From contig ONCH01000006.1 in the NCBI GenBank assembly GCA_900316265.1, positions 44,342-108,341 of the forward strand: a stretch of 64,000 bases of DNA, in the 5' to 3' direction. This DNA comes from an uncultured Prevotellaceae bacterium. Its GTDB lineage: Bacteria; Bacteroidota; Bacteroidia; Bacteroidales; Bacteroidaceae. Both the position numbers and the translations under genes were made by a program. The notes under the pieces are model-generated. The model was not told the origin of the DNA, searched no databases, and worked only from the letters and a program-made list of their open reading frames with translations. The first letter of the stretch is position 1. Every line of letters starts with the position of its first letter. This document shows positions 16,765 through 24,951 of this stretch, piece after piece.

Positions 16765-17775
16765 ATGGATTTATTAAGTCAAATCGTAGCGCGTGCTAAG
16801 AGTAACAAGCAGCGCATCGTGCTCCCTGAAGCAGAAGAAGAACGTACCCTATGTGCAGCCGACAAGGCTCTGGCTGATGAACTTGCAGACATCATCCTGA
16901 TTGGTAATCCTGCCAAAGTGGAGGCTCTGGCAAAGGAGAAGGGACTGACCAACATTGGCAAGGCCACCCTCATTGACCCAGAGAACTATGACAAGAGCGA
17001 GGAACTGGCTGAGAAGCTGGCTGAGATTCGCAAGTCGAAGGGTATGACCATTGAGGAGGCTCGCAAGCTGATTAAGAACCCGCTGTACCTGGGTTGTATG
17101 ATTATCAAGACCGAGGGTGCTGATGGTCAGATTAGTGGTGCACTGTCAACTACTGGCGACACGCTGCGTCCCGCTCTGCAGATTATCAAGTGCCAGCCTG
17201 GCATCACCTGCGTCAGTGGTGGTCTGCTGCTCATCTCTAAGCAGAAGCAGTATGGTGAGGATGGTGTGCTCGTCATTGCCGACGTTGCTGTTACCCCCAT
17301 GCCCGATGCTAACCAGCTGGCTCAGATTGCTGTCTGCACCGCTCAGATGGCTAAGGCTGTGGCTGGTTTCGAGGATCCTCGCGTGGCTATGCTGAGCTTC
17401 TCTACGAAGGGTTCTGCTAAGCACGAGGTTTGCGACAAGGTGATTGAGGCTACCAAGCTGGCTAAGGAGATGGCTCCTGAGCTGAAGATTGACGGTGAGT
17501 TGCAGGCTGATGCTGCTCTGGTTCCTTCAGTAGGTGCCAAGAAGGCTCCTGGCTCAGACATCGCAGGTAAGGCTAACGTGCTCGTATTCCCCAACCTCGA
17601 GGTAGGTAATATTGGCTATAAGATGGTTCAGCGCCTGGGTGATGCTATCGCTATCGGTCCGGTTCTGCAGGGTATCGCTCGTCCTGTCAACGACCTCTCT
17701 CGTGGTTGCTCTGTGGATGACATCTACTACATGATTGCCATCACTGCTTGTCAGGCTATGGACGCCAAAAAATAA
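16765..17775 (+). CDS. pta: Phosphate acetyltransferase
   Basis: 336 aa from ATG 16765 (MDLLSQIVARAKSNKQRIVLPE); the longer in-frame start would lie within the promoter. It converts acetyl-CoA and phosphate to acetyl phosphate and CoA. Conserved features: VLPEAEEERTL at the N terminus, SGALSTTGDTLRPALQII, and the C-terminal PGSDIAGKANVLVFPNLEVGNIGYKMVQRLG with GPVLQG. Short (about 330 aa) single-domain form without the DRTGG extension. ackA follows after 34 nt, giving the acetate and ATP-yielding branch of fermentation. Confidence 0.93.
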   Translation: MDLLSQIVARAKSNKQRIVLPEAEEERTLCAADKALADELADIILIGNPAKVEALAKEKGLTNIGKATLIDPENYDKSEELAEKLAEIRKSKGMTIEEARKLIKNPLYLGCMIIKTEGADGQISGALSTTGDTLRPALQIIKCQPGITCVSGGLLLISKQKQYGEDGVLVIADVAVTPMPDANQLAQIAVCTAQMAKAVAGFEDPRVAMLSFSTKGSAKHEVCDKVIEATKLAKEMAPELKIDGELQADAALVPSVGAKKAPGSDIAGKANVLVFPNLEVGNIGYKMVQRLGDAIAIGPVLQGIARPVNDLSRGCSVDDIYYMIAITACQAMDAKK

Positions 17776-17803
17776 AAGTAAAAAGGTAAAAAAGTAAAAA
17801 AGT
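17773..17803. repeat. 8-bp A-rich repeat between pta and ackA
   Basis: Units of the form AAAAAGTA (four imperfect copies) fill almost the whole 34-bp gap, ending just before the ackA ATG. Copy-number change would alter spacing ahead of ackA translation. Confidence 0.6.
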
Positions 17804-17809
17804 AAAACA

Positions 17810-19000
17810 ATGAAAATCCTTGTTTTAAACTGTGGCTCATCGTCTATTAAGTACGCTTTGTACAACATGGACGACAAGAGTGTGATGACCAGTGGTGGTG
17901 CTGAGCGTGTGGGCTTGGACGGTGCCTTTGTGAAGGTGAAGCTGGCCAATGGCGAGAAGAAGCAGATTATGCACGACATCCCTGAGCATACTGAGGGTGT
18001 GAAGTTCATTTTCTCATTGCTGACAGACCCAGAGATTGGCGTCATCAAGAGTCTCGATGAGATTGATGCTGTGGGCCATCGTATGGTGCATGGTGGCGAG
18101 AAGTTCAATAAGTCTGTAGTGCTGACTGACGAGGTGCTGAAGGCCTTTGAGGAGTGCTCTGACCTGGCTCCCCTGCACAACCCTGCTAACCTGAAGGGTG
18201 TGAATGCCGTGAAGGAACTGATGCCTGGCCTGCCTCAGGTGGGTGTCTTCGATACCGCCTTCCACCAGACAATGCCTGCTAAGGCTTATATGTATGCCAT
18301 CCCCTACGAGCTGTATGAGAAATATGGTGTACGCCGCTATGGTTTCCACGGAACCTCTCACCGCTATGTATCAGCCCGTGCATTGGAGTTTCTGGGCATG
18401 AAGGCCGAGGGTACCAAGATGATTACCTGTCACATCGGTAACGGTGGTTCTATTGCTGCTGTGAAGGATGGCAAGTGTATCGACACCTCTATGGGTCTCA
18501 CCCCACTGGAGGGTCTCGTGATGGGTACTCGTTCTGGCGATATCGACGGTGGTGCTGTCACGTTCCTGGAGAAGAAGCTGGGACTGGATGCAGATGGTAT
18601 GAGCAACCTGCTCAACAAGAAGAGCGGTGTGGCTGGTATCACTGGTGGCTCCAGCGATATGCGCGACGTAGAGAATGCTGCTAAGGCTGGTGAGCCTCGT
18701 GCGGTACTGGCTCAGGACATGTATTTCTATCGCATCAAGAAGTATATTGGTGCCTATGCTGCTGCTATGGGTGGTGTTGACGTCATTGTCTTCACCGCTG
18801 GCGTTGGCGAGAACCAGATTGGCATGCGCTCAGAGGTCTGCAAGGGCCTGGAGTTCCTGGGTGTGAAGTTCGACGACCAGAAGAACAACGTGCGTGGCGA
18901 AGAGGTGGTCATCTCTGCCGACGATTCTAAGGTGAAGGTGGTTGTCATTCCTACTGATGAGGAGTTGATGATTGCTACCGATACGATGAACCTGCTGTAA
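17810..19000 (+). CDS. ackA: Acetate kinase
   Basis: 396 aa, the usual length. It transfers phosphate from acetyl phosphate to ADP, giving acetate and ATP. ASKHA-fold motifs: LNCGSSSIKYAL (5-16), GHRMVHGGEKF, FDTAFHQTMP, YGFHGTSHRYVS, HIGNGGSIAAVKDGK, DTSMGLTPLEGLVMGTRSGDID, and FTAGVGENQ. Downstream partner of pta in one operon, ended by a strong hairpin at 19028-19053. Confidence 0.95.
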   Translation: MKILVLNCGSSSIKYALYNMDDKSVMTSGGAERVGLDGAFVKVKLANGEKKQIMHDIPEHTEGVKFIFSLLTDPEIGVIKSLDEIDAVGHRMVHGGEKFNKSVVLTDEVLKAFEECSDLAPLHNPANLKGVNAVKELMPGLPQVGVFDTAFHQTMPAKAYMYAIPYELYEKYGVRRYGFHGTSHRYVSARALEFLGMKAEGTKMITCHIGNGGSIAAVKDGKCIDTSMGLTPLEGLVMGTRSGDIDGGAVTFLEKKLGLDADGMSNLLNKKSGVAGITGGSSDMRDVENAAKAGEPRAVLAQDMYFYRIKKYIGAYAAAMGGVDVIVFTAGVGENQIGMRSEVCKGLEFLGVKFDDQKNNVRGEEVVISADDSKVKVVVIPTDEELMIATDTMNLL

Positions 19001-19027
19001 ACAGCCAAACTGTTTACACACACTATA

Positions 19028-19053
19028 AAAGCGAGGCTTGACGGCCTCGCTTT
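19028..19053. terminator. Bidirectional Rho-independent terminator (ackA / kdgK)
   Basis: Stem AAAGCGAGGC (19028-19037) with GCCTCGCTTT (19044-19053), 10 bp, 6-nt loop, A-rich before and T-rich after. It sits between convergent ackA and kdgK and can serve both. Confidence 0.85.
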
Positions 19054-19072
19054 ATTGTTTATTGCATTTACG

Positions 19073-20128
19073 CTATTCGAAAGTCTTGTAGAGTGTCGAA
19101 ACGGTATGGCGCCCTTCCATCACATCCAGAATCTCTTCCTCTGTAGAGAGGTTGAAGTCGCCAGGAATAGTGTTTTTCAGGGCTGCTGCAGCTAATGAAT
19201 AATTCAGCTGCTTCTGTTTGTCATCAGGGAAGAGACTGATGGCGTGCAACCAACCGCCCATGAAAGCATCGCCCACACCCACAGGGTCAACGACATCAGG
19301 AATATCCATAATAGGTGCTTGTAGCAAACGACCGTCAGTCCAAAGCAGAGCTGTCAGCGTATGATGATTAGAGCTGACAATGTTGCGCATACCCATCATC
19401 CAATGTTTCAAGCGTGGATATTGTGCATGCAGCTCATCGAACCACTCGCCATATTCCTTCATCTGCATATCGAAGTTTGAATCGGTAGCGGTAAAGGGTG
19501 GCTGAGGATGTTGTGAGAGCCAGTCGAACTCAATAGCGTCACCAAACATCATATCACAGCGTGACAGCATCTTACTCAGCGTCTTGCGTGGTTCAGCACC
19601 CTCATACTTCCACAGATTCTTGCGGTAGTTGATGTCAAAACAAATGATAACACCCAGCTCATCAGCAATATCGAGTGCCTCGAAGGTAGCCTCAGCAGCT
19701 TGTGGCGAGATGGCGGCAGTAATGCCTGATACGTGAAAATAGTCACAGTCTTTCAGGATTTCTCGCCAGGGAATCATGCCAGGCTTCAAGTCGTAATAGG
19801 CAGAGCCGGAACGGTCGTAGATGACCTTTGCCGCACGCATGCCTGCAGCAGGTTCAAAATAGTAAGTGCCGATGCGCTGTCCGCCATAAAGCACCTGACT
19901 GGTATCTACACCAAGCTGGGCCAGACACATTGCTCCCGCATGACCCACTGGGGTATCAGGCAGACGAGTGATATACGTCACATCCTCACCCTGTGTGGCC
20001 AATGACACAGCGACATTCGCCTCACTACCACCATACTTACTGGTAAACAGGTCGCCCTGTGTCAGTCGTAACTGCCCAGGTTTTGAAAACCTCAGCAACA
20101 ATTCTCCAAAAGTGACTATCTTTTTCAT
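19073..20128 (-). CDS. kdgK: PfkB-family sugar kinase, probable 2-keto-3-deoxygluconate kinase
   Basis: 351 aa ribokinase-fold enzyme. N-terminal VTFGELLLRFSKPGQLRL, the glycine-rich YGGSEANVAVSLATQG and the C-terminal PfkB signature VVDPVGVGDAFMGGWLH with the catalytic Asp (GVGDAF) are seen. The overall sequence (EPAAGMRAAKVIYDR, FDINYRKNLW) fits KDG kinases, which make 2-keto-3-deoxy-6-phosphogluconate in hexuronate breakdown. A mannitol-dehydrogenase-family protein at 33109 could supply an upstream step. Fructokinase is a less likely alternative. It follows lpxH by 29 bp. Confidence 0.75.
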   Translation of the reverse strand: MKKIVTFGELLLRFSKPGQLRLTQGDLFTSKYGGSEANVAVSLATQGEDVTYITRLPDTPVGHAGAMCLAQLGVDTSQVLYGGQRIGTYYFEPAAGMRAAKVIYDRSGSAYYDLKPGMIPWREILKDCDYFHVSGITAAISPQAAEATFEALDIADELGVIICFDINYRKNLWKYEGAEPRKTLSKMLSRCDMMFGDAIEFDWLSQHPQPPFTATDSNFDMQMKEYGEWFDELHAQYPRLKHWMMGMRNIVSSNHHTLTALLWTDGRLLQAPIMDIPDVVDPVGVGDAFMGGWLHAISLFPDDKQKQLNYSLAAAALKNTIPGDFNLSTEEEILDVMEGRHTVSTLYKTFE

Positions 20129-20157
20129 AACATCTTACTTCTTAGATCAGACATCTT

Positions 20158-20922
20158 CTACGGTTGGCTCTCACCTTCCACATATTCCTCCAGGAACATG
20201 TGTTCGCCATCATACACAGCATAAGTAAACTGGCTAATCCAGTCACCAAGAATCATCAGTCGGGTGTTGCGCGCTAACTTGATATCCAGTTCAATGTGGC
20301 GATGGCCGAAGATGAAGTAGTCGATATTGGGGTGGTCCTCAATATATTTCCTGGCATAGAGCACCAAGTGTTCCTTATCCTCACCCAGATACACCACATC
20401 GTTTTTCTCCTTATGCTTGATATAGCTATGCTTGGCCCATGTCAGTCCGAAGCTGACACCCCAACGGGGATGCAAACCAGAGAAGAGCCATTGACAGACC
20501 TTGTTGTGGAAGATGGCACGAATCACCTTAAATGATTTGTTGGGATCACCCATTCCATCACCATGAGCCAAAAAGAACTCATGACCATAGATTTCTGTGG
20601 TTTCTGGTTTCTTGTGCAATATGACGCCACACTCCTTCTCCAGATATTCATACGCCCAGATGTCGTGATTACCCGTAAAATAGTGAACCTCAACACCCAT
20701 ATCTGTCAGTTCAGAGAGCTTGCCCAAAAAACGAGTGAAACCCTTGGGTACCACGTACTTGTATTCGTACCAAAAGTCGAACATATCACCTAATAGATAG
20801 ATAGCGGCGGCTTTCTCCTTGATAGAGTCAAGGAAACGCACCAATCTACGCTCCTGCGTACGCTGGTGGGGTACTGCCAGCGACCCAAGGTGGGCATCGG
20901 AAAGGAAATAGACGTTTTTCAT
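20158..20922 (-). CDS. lpxH: UDP-2,3-diacylglucosamine diphosphatase LpxH
   Basis: 254 aa from ATG 20922 (MKNVYFLSDAHLG); an in-frame ATG at 20940 lies within a repeat spacer. Calcineurin-type metallophosphoesterase with SDAHLG, LLGDMFDFWYEY, FTGNHDIW, FLAHGDGMGDPNKSFK and FIFGHRHIEL, the metal ligands of LpxH, which makes lipid X from UDP-2,3-diacylglucosamine at the inner membrane during lipid A synthesis. Probably co-transcribed with the SufT-like gene 25 bp upstream. Confidence 0.88.
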   Translation of the reverse strand: MKNVYFLSDAHLGSLAVPHQRTQERRLVRFLDSIKEKAAAIYLLGDMFDFWYEYKYVVPKGFTRFLGKLSELTDMGVEVHYFTGNHDIWAYEYLEKECGVILHKKPETTEIYGHEFFLAHGDGMGDPNKSFKVIRAIFHNKVCQWLFSGLHPRWGVSFGLTWAKHSYIKHKEKNDVVYLGEDKEHLVLYARKYIEDHPNIDYFIFGHRHIELDIKLARNTRLMILGDWISQFTYAVYDGEHMFLEEYVEGESQP

Positions 20923-20947
20923 ACAATAACCGTTAACCAATAACCAT
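20923..20947 (-). repeat. 7-bp repeat (TTGGTTA) forming the sufT-like/lpxH spacer
   Basis: The whole 25-bp intergenic spacer consists of units ATGGTTA, TTGGTTA, ACGGTTA and a partial TTGT, read on the minus strand up to the lpxH ATG. Confidence 0.6.
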
Positions 20948-21268
20948 TTAGTCGAAGCCTAGTTCGACACGTGCTTCTTCGCTCATCATGCTCTGGTCCC
21001 AAGCGGGTTCAAAGACGAGGTTGACATTAGCTGTCATGATGCCCTCAACGCTTTCTACTTTCGTGCGCACATCCTCAAGGATGAAGTCAGCCGCAGGACA
21101 GTTGGGGGCAGTAAATGTCATATCCATATCCACTGAACCGTCCTCTTGTACGTCAATCTTGTAGATCATTCCCAAGTCATAGATATTGACAGGTATCTCT
21201 GGGTCATAGACGGTCTTCAGGACGTCAACGATACGCTCTTCAAGCTTTGTTTTTTCTTCTTGTGTCAT
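20948..21268 (-). CDS. MIP18/DUF59 family Fe-S assembly factor (SufT/PaaD-like)
   Basis: 106 aa from ATG 21268 (MTQEEKTKLEERIVDVLKTV); longer versions would pass through the promoter. Signature motifs DPEIPVNIYDLGMIYKI and TFTAPNCPAADFILEDV, with the conserved Cys, and NLVFEPAWDQSMMSEEARVELGF. DUF59 proteins help mature Fe-S proteins in the cytosol. A -7 element TACCTTTG (21297-21290) lies upstream, facing the promoter of the Fur-family gene. Confidence 0.88.
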   Translation of the reverse strand: MTQEEKTKLEERIVDVLKTVYDPEIPVNIYDLGMIYKIDVQEDGSVDMDMTFTAPNCPAADFILEDVRTKVESVEGIMTANVNLVFEPAWDQSMMSEEARVELGFD

Positions 21269-21286
21269 AATATTATCAGTCTTATG

Positions 21287-21319
21287 TTGCAAAGGTACGA
21301 ATTTTTTTCGTATCTTTGC
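21287..21319. promoter_or_regulatory. Face-to-face divergent promoters in an inverted repeat
   Basis: Arms 21289-21301 and 21307-21319 are inverted repeats (12 of 13 bp), each containing a -7 element: TACCTTTG on the minus strand (SufT-like gene) and TATCTTTG on the plus strand (Fur-family gene). TTG at 21287-21289, 21 bp before the plus -7, serves as its -33. The two promoters overlap, so occupancy of one should block the other. Confidence 0.75.
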
Positions 21320-21350
21320 ACCCATAATAAGAAAAAAGTTACATATTACA

Positions 21351-21788
21351 ATGCATCTCGACATCTCTGACGAACAGGTTCTCGACAATGCAGGTATACG
21401 TGTTACAGCCGTACGACTGCTTATCTGGCGCAAGGTGCGTCATGGTTTCAGCGATGCTTTCAGTCTGGCAGACCTGGAAGCCGCCCTGCCTACCGTAGAC
21501 CGCTCTACCCTATTCCGCACGCTGACACTGCTCTCCGAGGCGCATTTGTTGCATGATATCGATGATGGTTCTGGCTCGCAGAAATATTGTGTCTGTCATC
21601 TGGACGATACCCGACAGTGCTATGGGCATGTGCATCTTACCTGTCGCTATTGCCATCGCACGTTCTGTCTGAAAGACGTTCACATCCCTGCAGTACCACT
21701 GCCCGCAGGCTTTTTGATGGAAGAGGCAGAGTATGTCGTGAAGGGTGTTTGTCCGCATTGTAATAATAAGGTACGCGCGCAAAATTAG
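21351..21788 (+). CDS. Fur-family transcriptional regulator
   Basis: 145 aa. A winged helix (DNAGIRVTAVRLLIWRKV, FSLADLEAALPTVDRSTLFRTLTLLSEAHLLHDI) is followed by a dimerisation and metal domain with two Cys pairs, CRYCHRTFC and CPHCNNK, and an HVHLTC segment, as in Fur/Zur/PerR proteins. Metal specificity cannot be read from sequence; the structural Cys4 zinc site is intact. It is divergent from the Fe-S assembly gene with overlapping promoters, which may imply metal-responsive control of both. A Na+ symporter gene follows after 10 bp. Confidence 0.88.
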   Translation: MHLDISDEQVLDNAGIRVTAVRLLIWRKVRHGFSDAFSLADLEAALPTVDRSTLFRTLTLLSEAHLLHDIDDGSGSQKYCVCHLDDTRQCYGHVHLTCRYCHRTFCLKDVHIPAVPLPAGFLMEEAEYVVKGVCPHCNNKVRAQN

Positions 21789-21798
21789 ACAAAGGTTT

Positions 21799-23232
21799 AT
21801 GGATTTGAATGAACTGATAACTCTCGTAAACGATGCCATATGGGGCTACGTGCTCATCTTTGTATTAGTGGCGTGTGGTGTGTGGTTTACTTTTAAGACA
21901 CGCTTTGTACAATTCCGGATGGTGGGTGAGATGTTTCGCCTGCTGACAGATTCGGCTGTCAATACGGTAGAAGAACAAGTGAAAGAACAGAAGAAAGGTG
22001 AGACCAGTAAGCATATCTCGTCATTCCAAGCCTTTGCCGTCAGTGTAGCCACCCGTGTGGGAACAGGCAACCTGGCGGGTGTGGCATCAGCCATTGCCAT
22101 TGGCGGTCCTGGTTCCGTCTTCTGGATGTGGCTCATCGCTCTCATCGGCTCAGCAACGGCCTTTGTGGAGTCGACGCTGGCACAGCTATACAAGCAGAAA
22201 CACAAGGACTCGTTTATTGGTGGTCCCGCCTACTATATCCAGAAAGGTCTGAAGCAGCGCTGGATGGCCATCACCTTTGCCATACTTATCACCTGTCAGT
22301 TTGGTCTCTCCAACAACTCCATACAAGCCAATACCATCTGTGGAGCCATGCAGGAAGCCTTTGGCTGGTCACCGCTATGGGTAGGCCTCTTTTTAGCAAT
22401 ACTCGCTCTGTTCATTGTCTTCGGTGGCATTCAGCGCATTGCCCAAGTCAGTGCCGTATTGGTTCCCGTAATGGCTGTCGGCTATCTGCTACTGGCTATC
22501 GTCATCATCATCATGAACATTGGCTTAATACCAGATGTGTTTAAGATCATTGTAGAAGATGCCTTTGGCATCCAGCAGATTGCAGGTGGCGGTATTGGTG
22601 CAACCATCATAAATGGCGTCAAACGTGGACTATTCTCTAACGAAGCTGGCGAGGGTAGCGCGCCAAACGTAGCAGCGACAGCTAGTGTATCACATCCTGT
22701 CAAACAGGGCCTCATCCAGGCGCTGGGTGTTTTTACTGACACATTGCTCGTATGTTCGTGTACATCCTTCATCATCTTGATTAGCGGACTCTACAAGGTG
22801 CCTGAGCTGAACGGCATCGCTCTCACACAGACTGCTTTGCAGTCAGAGGTGGGTGCCATGGGCCCAATCTTTATTGCCGTGGCCATTCTTCTCTTTGCCT
22901 TCTCCAGCATCATCGGTAACTACTATTATGGTGAGGCCAACATCCGCTTCATCACGCCCAACAACACGGTAATGACCATCTACCGTATCTGTTCAGCAGG
23001 TGTGATGGTGATGTTCGGTGCTTTGGCCAGTTTCGAACTCGTATGGAATATCGTCGACTTTTTCATGGCATTCCTCACAGCTTGCAACCTTATTGCTATT
23101 GTGATTCTTGGCCGTTATGCTTTCCGACTGCTTGACGACTATCGCCAACAGAAACGTAAGGGCATAAAAGAACCCGTCTTCCATCGCAGACAGTTGCCTG
23201 AGATAGAAGACGAGATAGAATGTTGGGAATAA
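21799..23232 (+). CDS. Alanine/glycine:cation symporter (AGCS family)
   Basis: 477 aa from ATG 21799 (MDLNELITLVNDAIWGY). Inner-membrane Na+-coupled transporter with about 11 helices. Family motifs: ATRVGTGNLAGVASAIAIGGPGSVFWMW, GGPAYYIQKG, NGVKRGLFSNEAGEGSAPN and FSSIIGNYYYGEANIRF. It probably imports Ala or Gly. Placed directly after the Fur-family gene, perhaps in one transcript. Confidence 0.9.
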   Translation: MDLNELITLVNDAIWGYVLIFVLVACGVWFTFKTRFVQFRMVGEMFRLLTDSAVNTVEEQVKEQKKGETSKHISSFQAFAVSVATRVGTGNLAGVASAIAIGGPGSVFWMWLIALIGSATAFVESTLAQLYKQKHKDSFIGGPAYYIQKGLKQRWMAITFAILITCQFGLSNNSIQANTICGAMQEAFGWSPLWVGLFLAILALFIVFGGIQRIAQVSAVLVPVMAVGYLLLAIVIIIMNIGLIPDVFKIIVEDAFGIQQIAGGGIGATIINGVKRGLFSNEAGEGSAPNVAATASVSHPVKQGLIQALGVFTDTLLVCSCTSFIILISGLYKVPELNGIALTQTALQSEVGAMGPIFIAVAILLFAFSSIIGNYYYGEANIRFITPNNTVMTIYRICSAGVMVMFGALASFELVWNIVDFFMAFLTACNLIAIVILGRYAFRLLDDYRQQKRKGIKEPVFHRRQLPEIEDEIECWE

Positions 23233-23239
23233 TTTTCCC

Positions 23240-23791
23240 TTAGTTCATTGCAAAGAAAGTGCCATTAGCGGCCATGCGAGCCTCATAAACACCAGCCTCG
23301 TTGAGGGTGAAGTTCTTGGTTTCACCATTGACGTTAGCCTGGATAGTACCATCAGCATTGAAACGGAAGATTTCCTTCTTTACACCGTTCTGCTCAACAG
23401 ACCAAGAGTCGGTAGCGTCGTCGTGGATGAAATAGGTAATCTCACCAGTAGGAGCCTTTACCTCGTAGCCGTTCTTCAGCGTGGTAACTGCATAGTAACG
23501 ACCATCTTTACCCATCACCTGCTGGGTCTTGCCAATATTAGAAGCCATGGGGTTGCTGCCAGACCAGAACTCGATGGTGTTGAGCACCAGGATGTCAACA
23601 AACTGGCAGATACCACCAACAATGGGAACCAGGAAGAAACCAACGATAGCATTGACGAACTTGCTGCTTGTCATGTGATTCTGCCAGTTGATGTACTTGT
23701 TCCAGAGGCCATACTGACCAACAAAACATGAACTGAACAGGAATGTTCCTGCGAGGAGGCATGCAGCCACTTTCAAACTAATTTTCTTCAT
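23240..23791 (-). CDS. DUF3332 family lipoprotein
   Basis: 183 aa. The signal sequence ends FLFSSC (Cys22), followed by FVGQYGLWNKYINWQNHMTSSKFVNAIVGFFLVPIVGGICQFVDILVLNTIEFWSGSNP with one or two hydrophobic segments, then a beta-rich domain with a membrane-lipid-like repeat pattern. Matches the DUF3332 family of Bacteroidota. Function unknown. It is the last gene of the dapB-lepB-wbqC run, with 31 bp between. Confidence 0.8.
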   Translation of the reverse strand: MKKISLKVAACLLAGTFLFSSCFVGQYGLWNKYINWQNHMTSSKFVNAIVGFFLVPIVGGICQFVDILVLNTIEFWSGSNPMASNIGKTQQVMGKDGRYYAVTTLKNGYEVKAPTGEITYFIHDDATDSWSVEQNGVKKEIFRFNADGTIQANVNGETKNFTLNEAGVYEARMAANGTFFAMN

Positions 23792-23822
23792 AATGTTTTG
23801 AATTTAAAAATTAATAATTGGG

Positions 23823-24431
23823 TTATAGATAAAAAATAGATTCTGGTCCTAAATTAAAGAGAAGGTCAAGTATCGAGAGATTGGCTTGAAAGCCATGTTT
23901 ACCCTCAAAGACCTGCCAGTAGCGGCGGGGATGAAAGTCTGAATCAACAAGTGGATGCTTGGCATTAATGACTGCCCTGTAATCATCCATATTATCTGTC
24001 TGCCTCTGGTAATCCGTTGTTCGCTCAATATTAGGCTGGATATCGATAAGCTCACACACTTTCTGGCAGATAGCTTCGTTGAAATCTATCAAAAACTCAT
24101 ATTTCTTCTCAAAGAATGGACGGATATCATCGGCATAGTAGTCGAAGAAAGGACTCTCGTTATAGGCAGATATCAAGGCATTCCAATGTACACGCCACCA
24201 TTGATTATGATCGCTAATACGAAGATCCCTAACTACACATTTTTCGCCTGTTCCCTCTACGGGAACAGTCAGTGCCTGCAAACCGTTAGCAGTTGCTATA
24301 ACGCATCGGTTGCGATAGGTCTGTTTCTGGTAAGAGTCGTACTGCTCAATCAGACATCGGTCGTATCGGTATAGTTTCTGATACCACTGGATGGGACCGA
24401 AATAAGTGGTTTGAAGCAGTGCTGTACTCAT
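23823..24431 (-). CDS. WbqC-like family protein
   Basis: 202 aa. Starts LLQTTYFGPIQWYQKLYRYD and contains QKQTYRNRCVIATANGLQALTVPVEG and SPFFDYYADDIRPFF, the hallmarks of the WbqC-like family, whose members occur in O-antigen and polysaccharide clusters and may act in aminosugar modification. The biochemical role is not settled. Its ATG overlaps the stop of the pseudo-signal-peptidase gene by 4 nt. Confidence 0.85.
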   Translation of the reverse strand: MSTALLQTTYFGPIQWYQKLYRYDRCLIEQYDSYQKQTYRNRCVIATANGLQALTVPVEGTGEKCVVRDLRISDHNQWWRVHWNALISAYNESPFFDYYADDIRPFFEKKYEFLIDFNEAICQKVCELIDIQPNIERTTDYQRQTDNMDDYRAVINAKHPLVDSDFHPRRYWQVFEGKHGFQANLSILDLLFNLGPESIFYL

Positions 24432-24928
24432 TGTAGTCTGATATTATGACGATTATACAATACTGTCATTACCTCTCCAATAATGTCACTCTCAGGTATA
24501 AACCCTAAATGGCGCGAGTCAGCAGGATTCTCCTTATTGAGAGCCTCCAGCCAATAGTAATCAGTTTTAGCGCATGTCTTTAATCCTGGCACAATCGTCA
24601 TTCCTTTGTGTGTATTAATGGTATCGCCAGGTACTGCTTTACAACGGGCAATATAGATTCCTGCAACAGAATCATTGGGCACTGTAAAGGCTACGACATC
24701 ACCGCGTTTGACAGGACAGCGCAACAAACGACTATATGGCAGTAGGCCATTGCCTTCGATGCGAAGTCCATAGCTACAGCGATTCACCAACAGACAGTCA
24801 CCATTACGGTAAAGAGGAGTCAAGCCATTACCACTGACACTGTGAATAGAAAAGGCCAGCGTACGGAAGGCTAGCATCAGTGCAAAAGCTGATGCCAGTA
24901 CCATCACGTTCTTCAGCCATTTTCTCAT
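24428..24928 (-). CDS. Degenerate signal peptidase I paralogue (S26-like, catalytic residues lost)
   Basis: 166 aa with one N-terminal membrane helix (about 8-27). It aligns with the neighbouring LepB: SGNGLTPLYRNGDCLLVNRC beside SSSLEKSLLTGDYLFVSKV, and YIARCKAVPGDTI beside YVKRCVGLPGQTL. The nucleophile Ser position is Gly35 and the general-base Lys position is Ala94. The PGD and DSRHLGFIPESDIIG (box E) parts remain, so the fold is probably kept without peptidase chemistry, at least by the usual mechanism. It lies between lepB and wbqC, 23 bp after lepB. Confidence 0.8.
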   Translation of the reverse strand: MRKWLKNVMVLASAFALMLAFRTLAFSIHSVSGNGLTPLYRNGDCLLVNRCSYGLRIEGNGLLPYSRLLRCPVKRGDVVAFTVPNDSVAGIYIARCKAVPGDTINTHKGMTIVPGLKTCAKTDYYWLEALNKENPADSRHLGFIPESDIIGEVMTVLYNRHNIRLQ

Positions 24929-24951
24929 CTCTTATCTCTTACATCATACCT

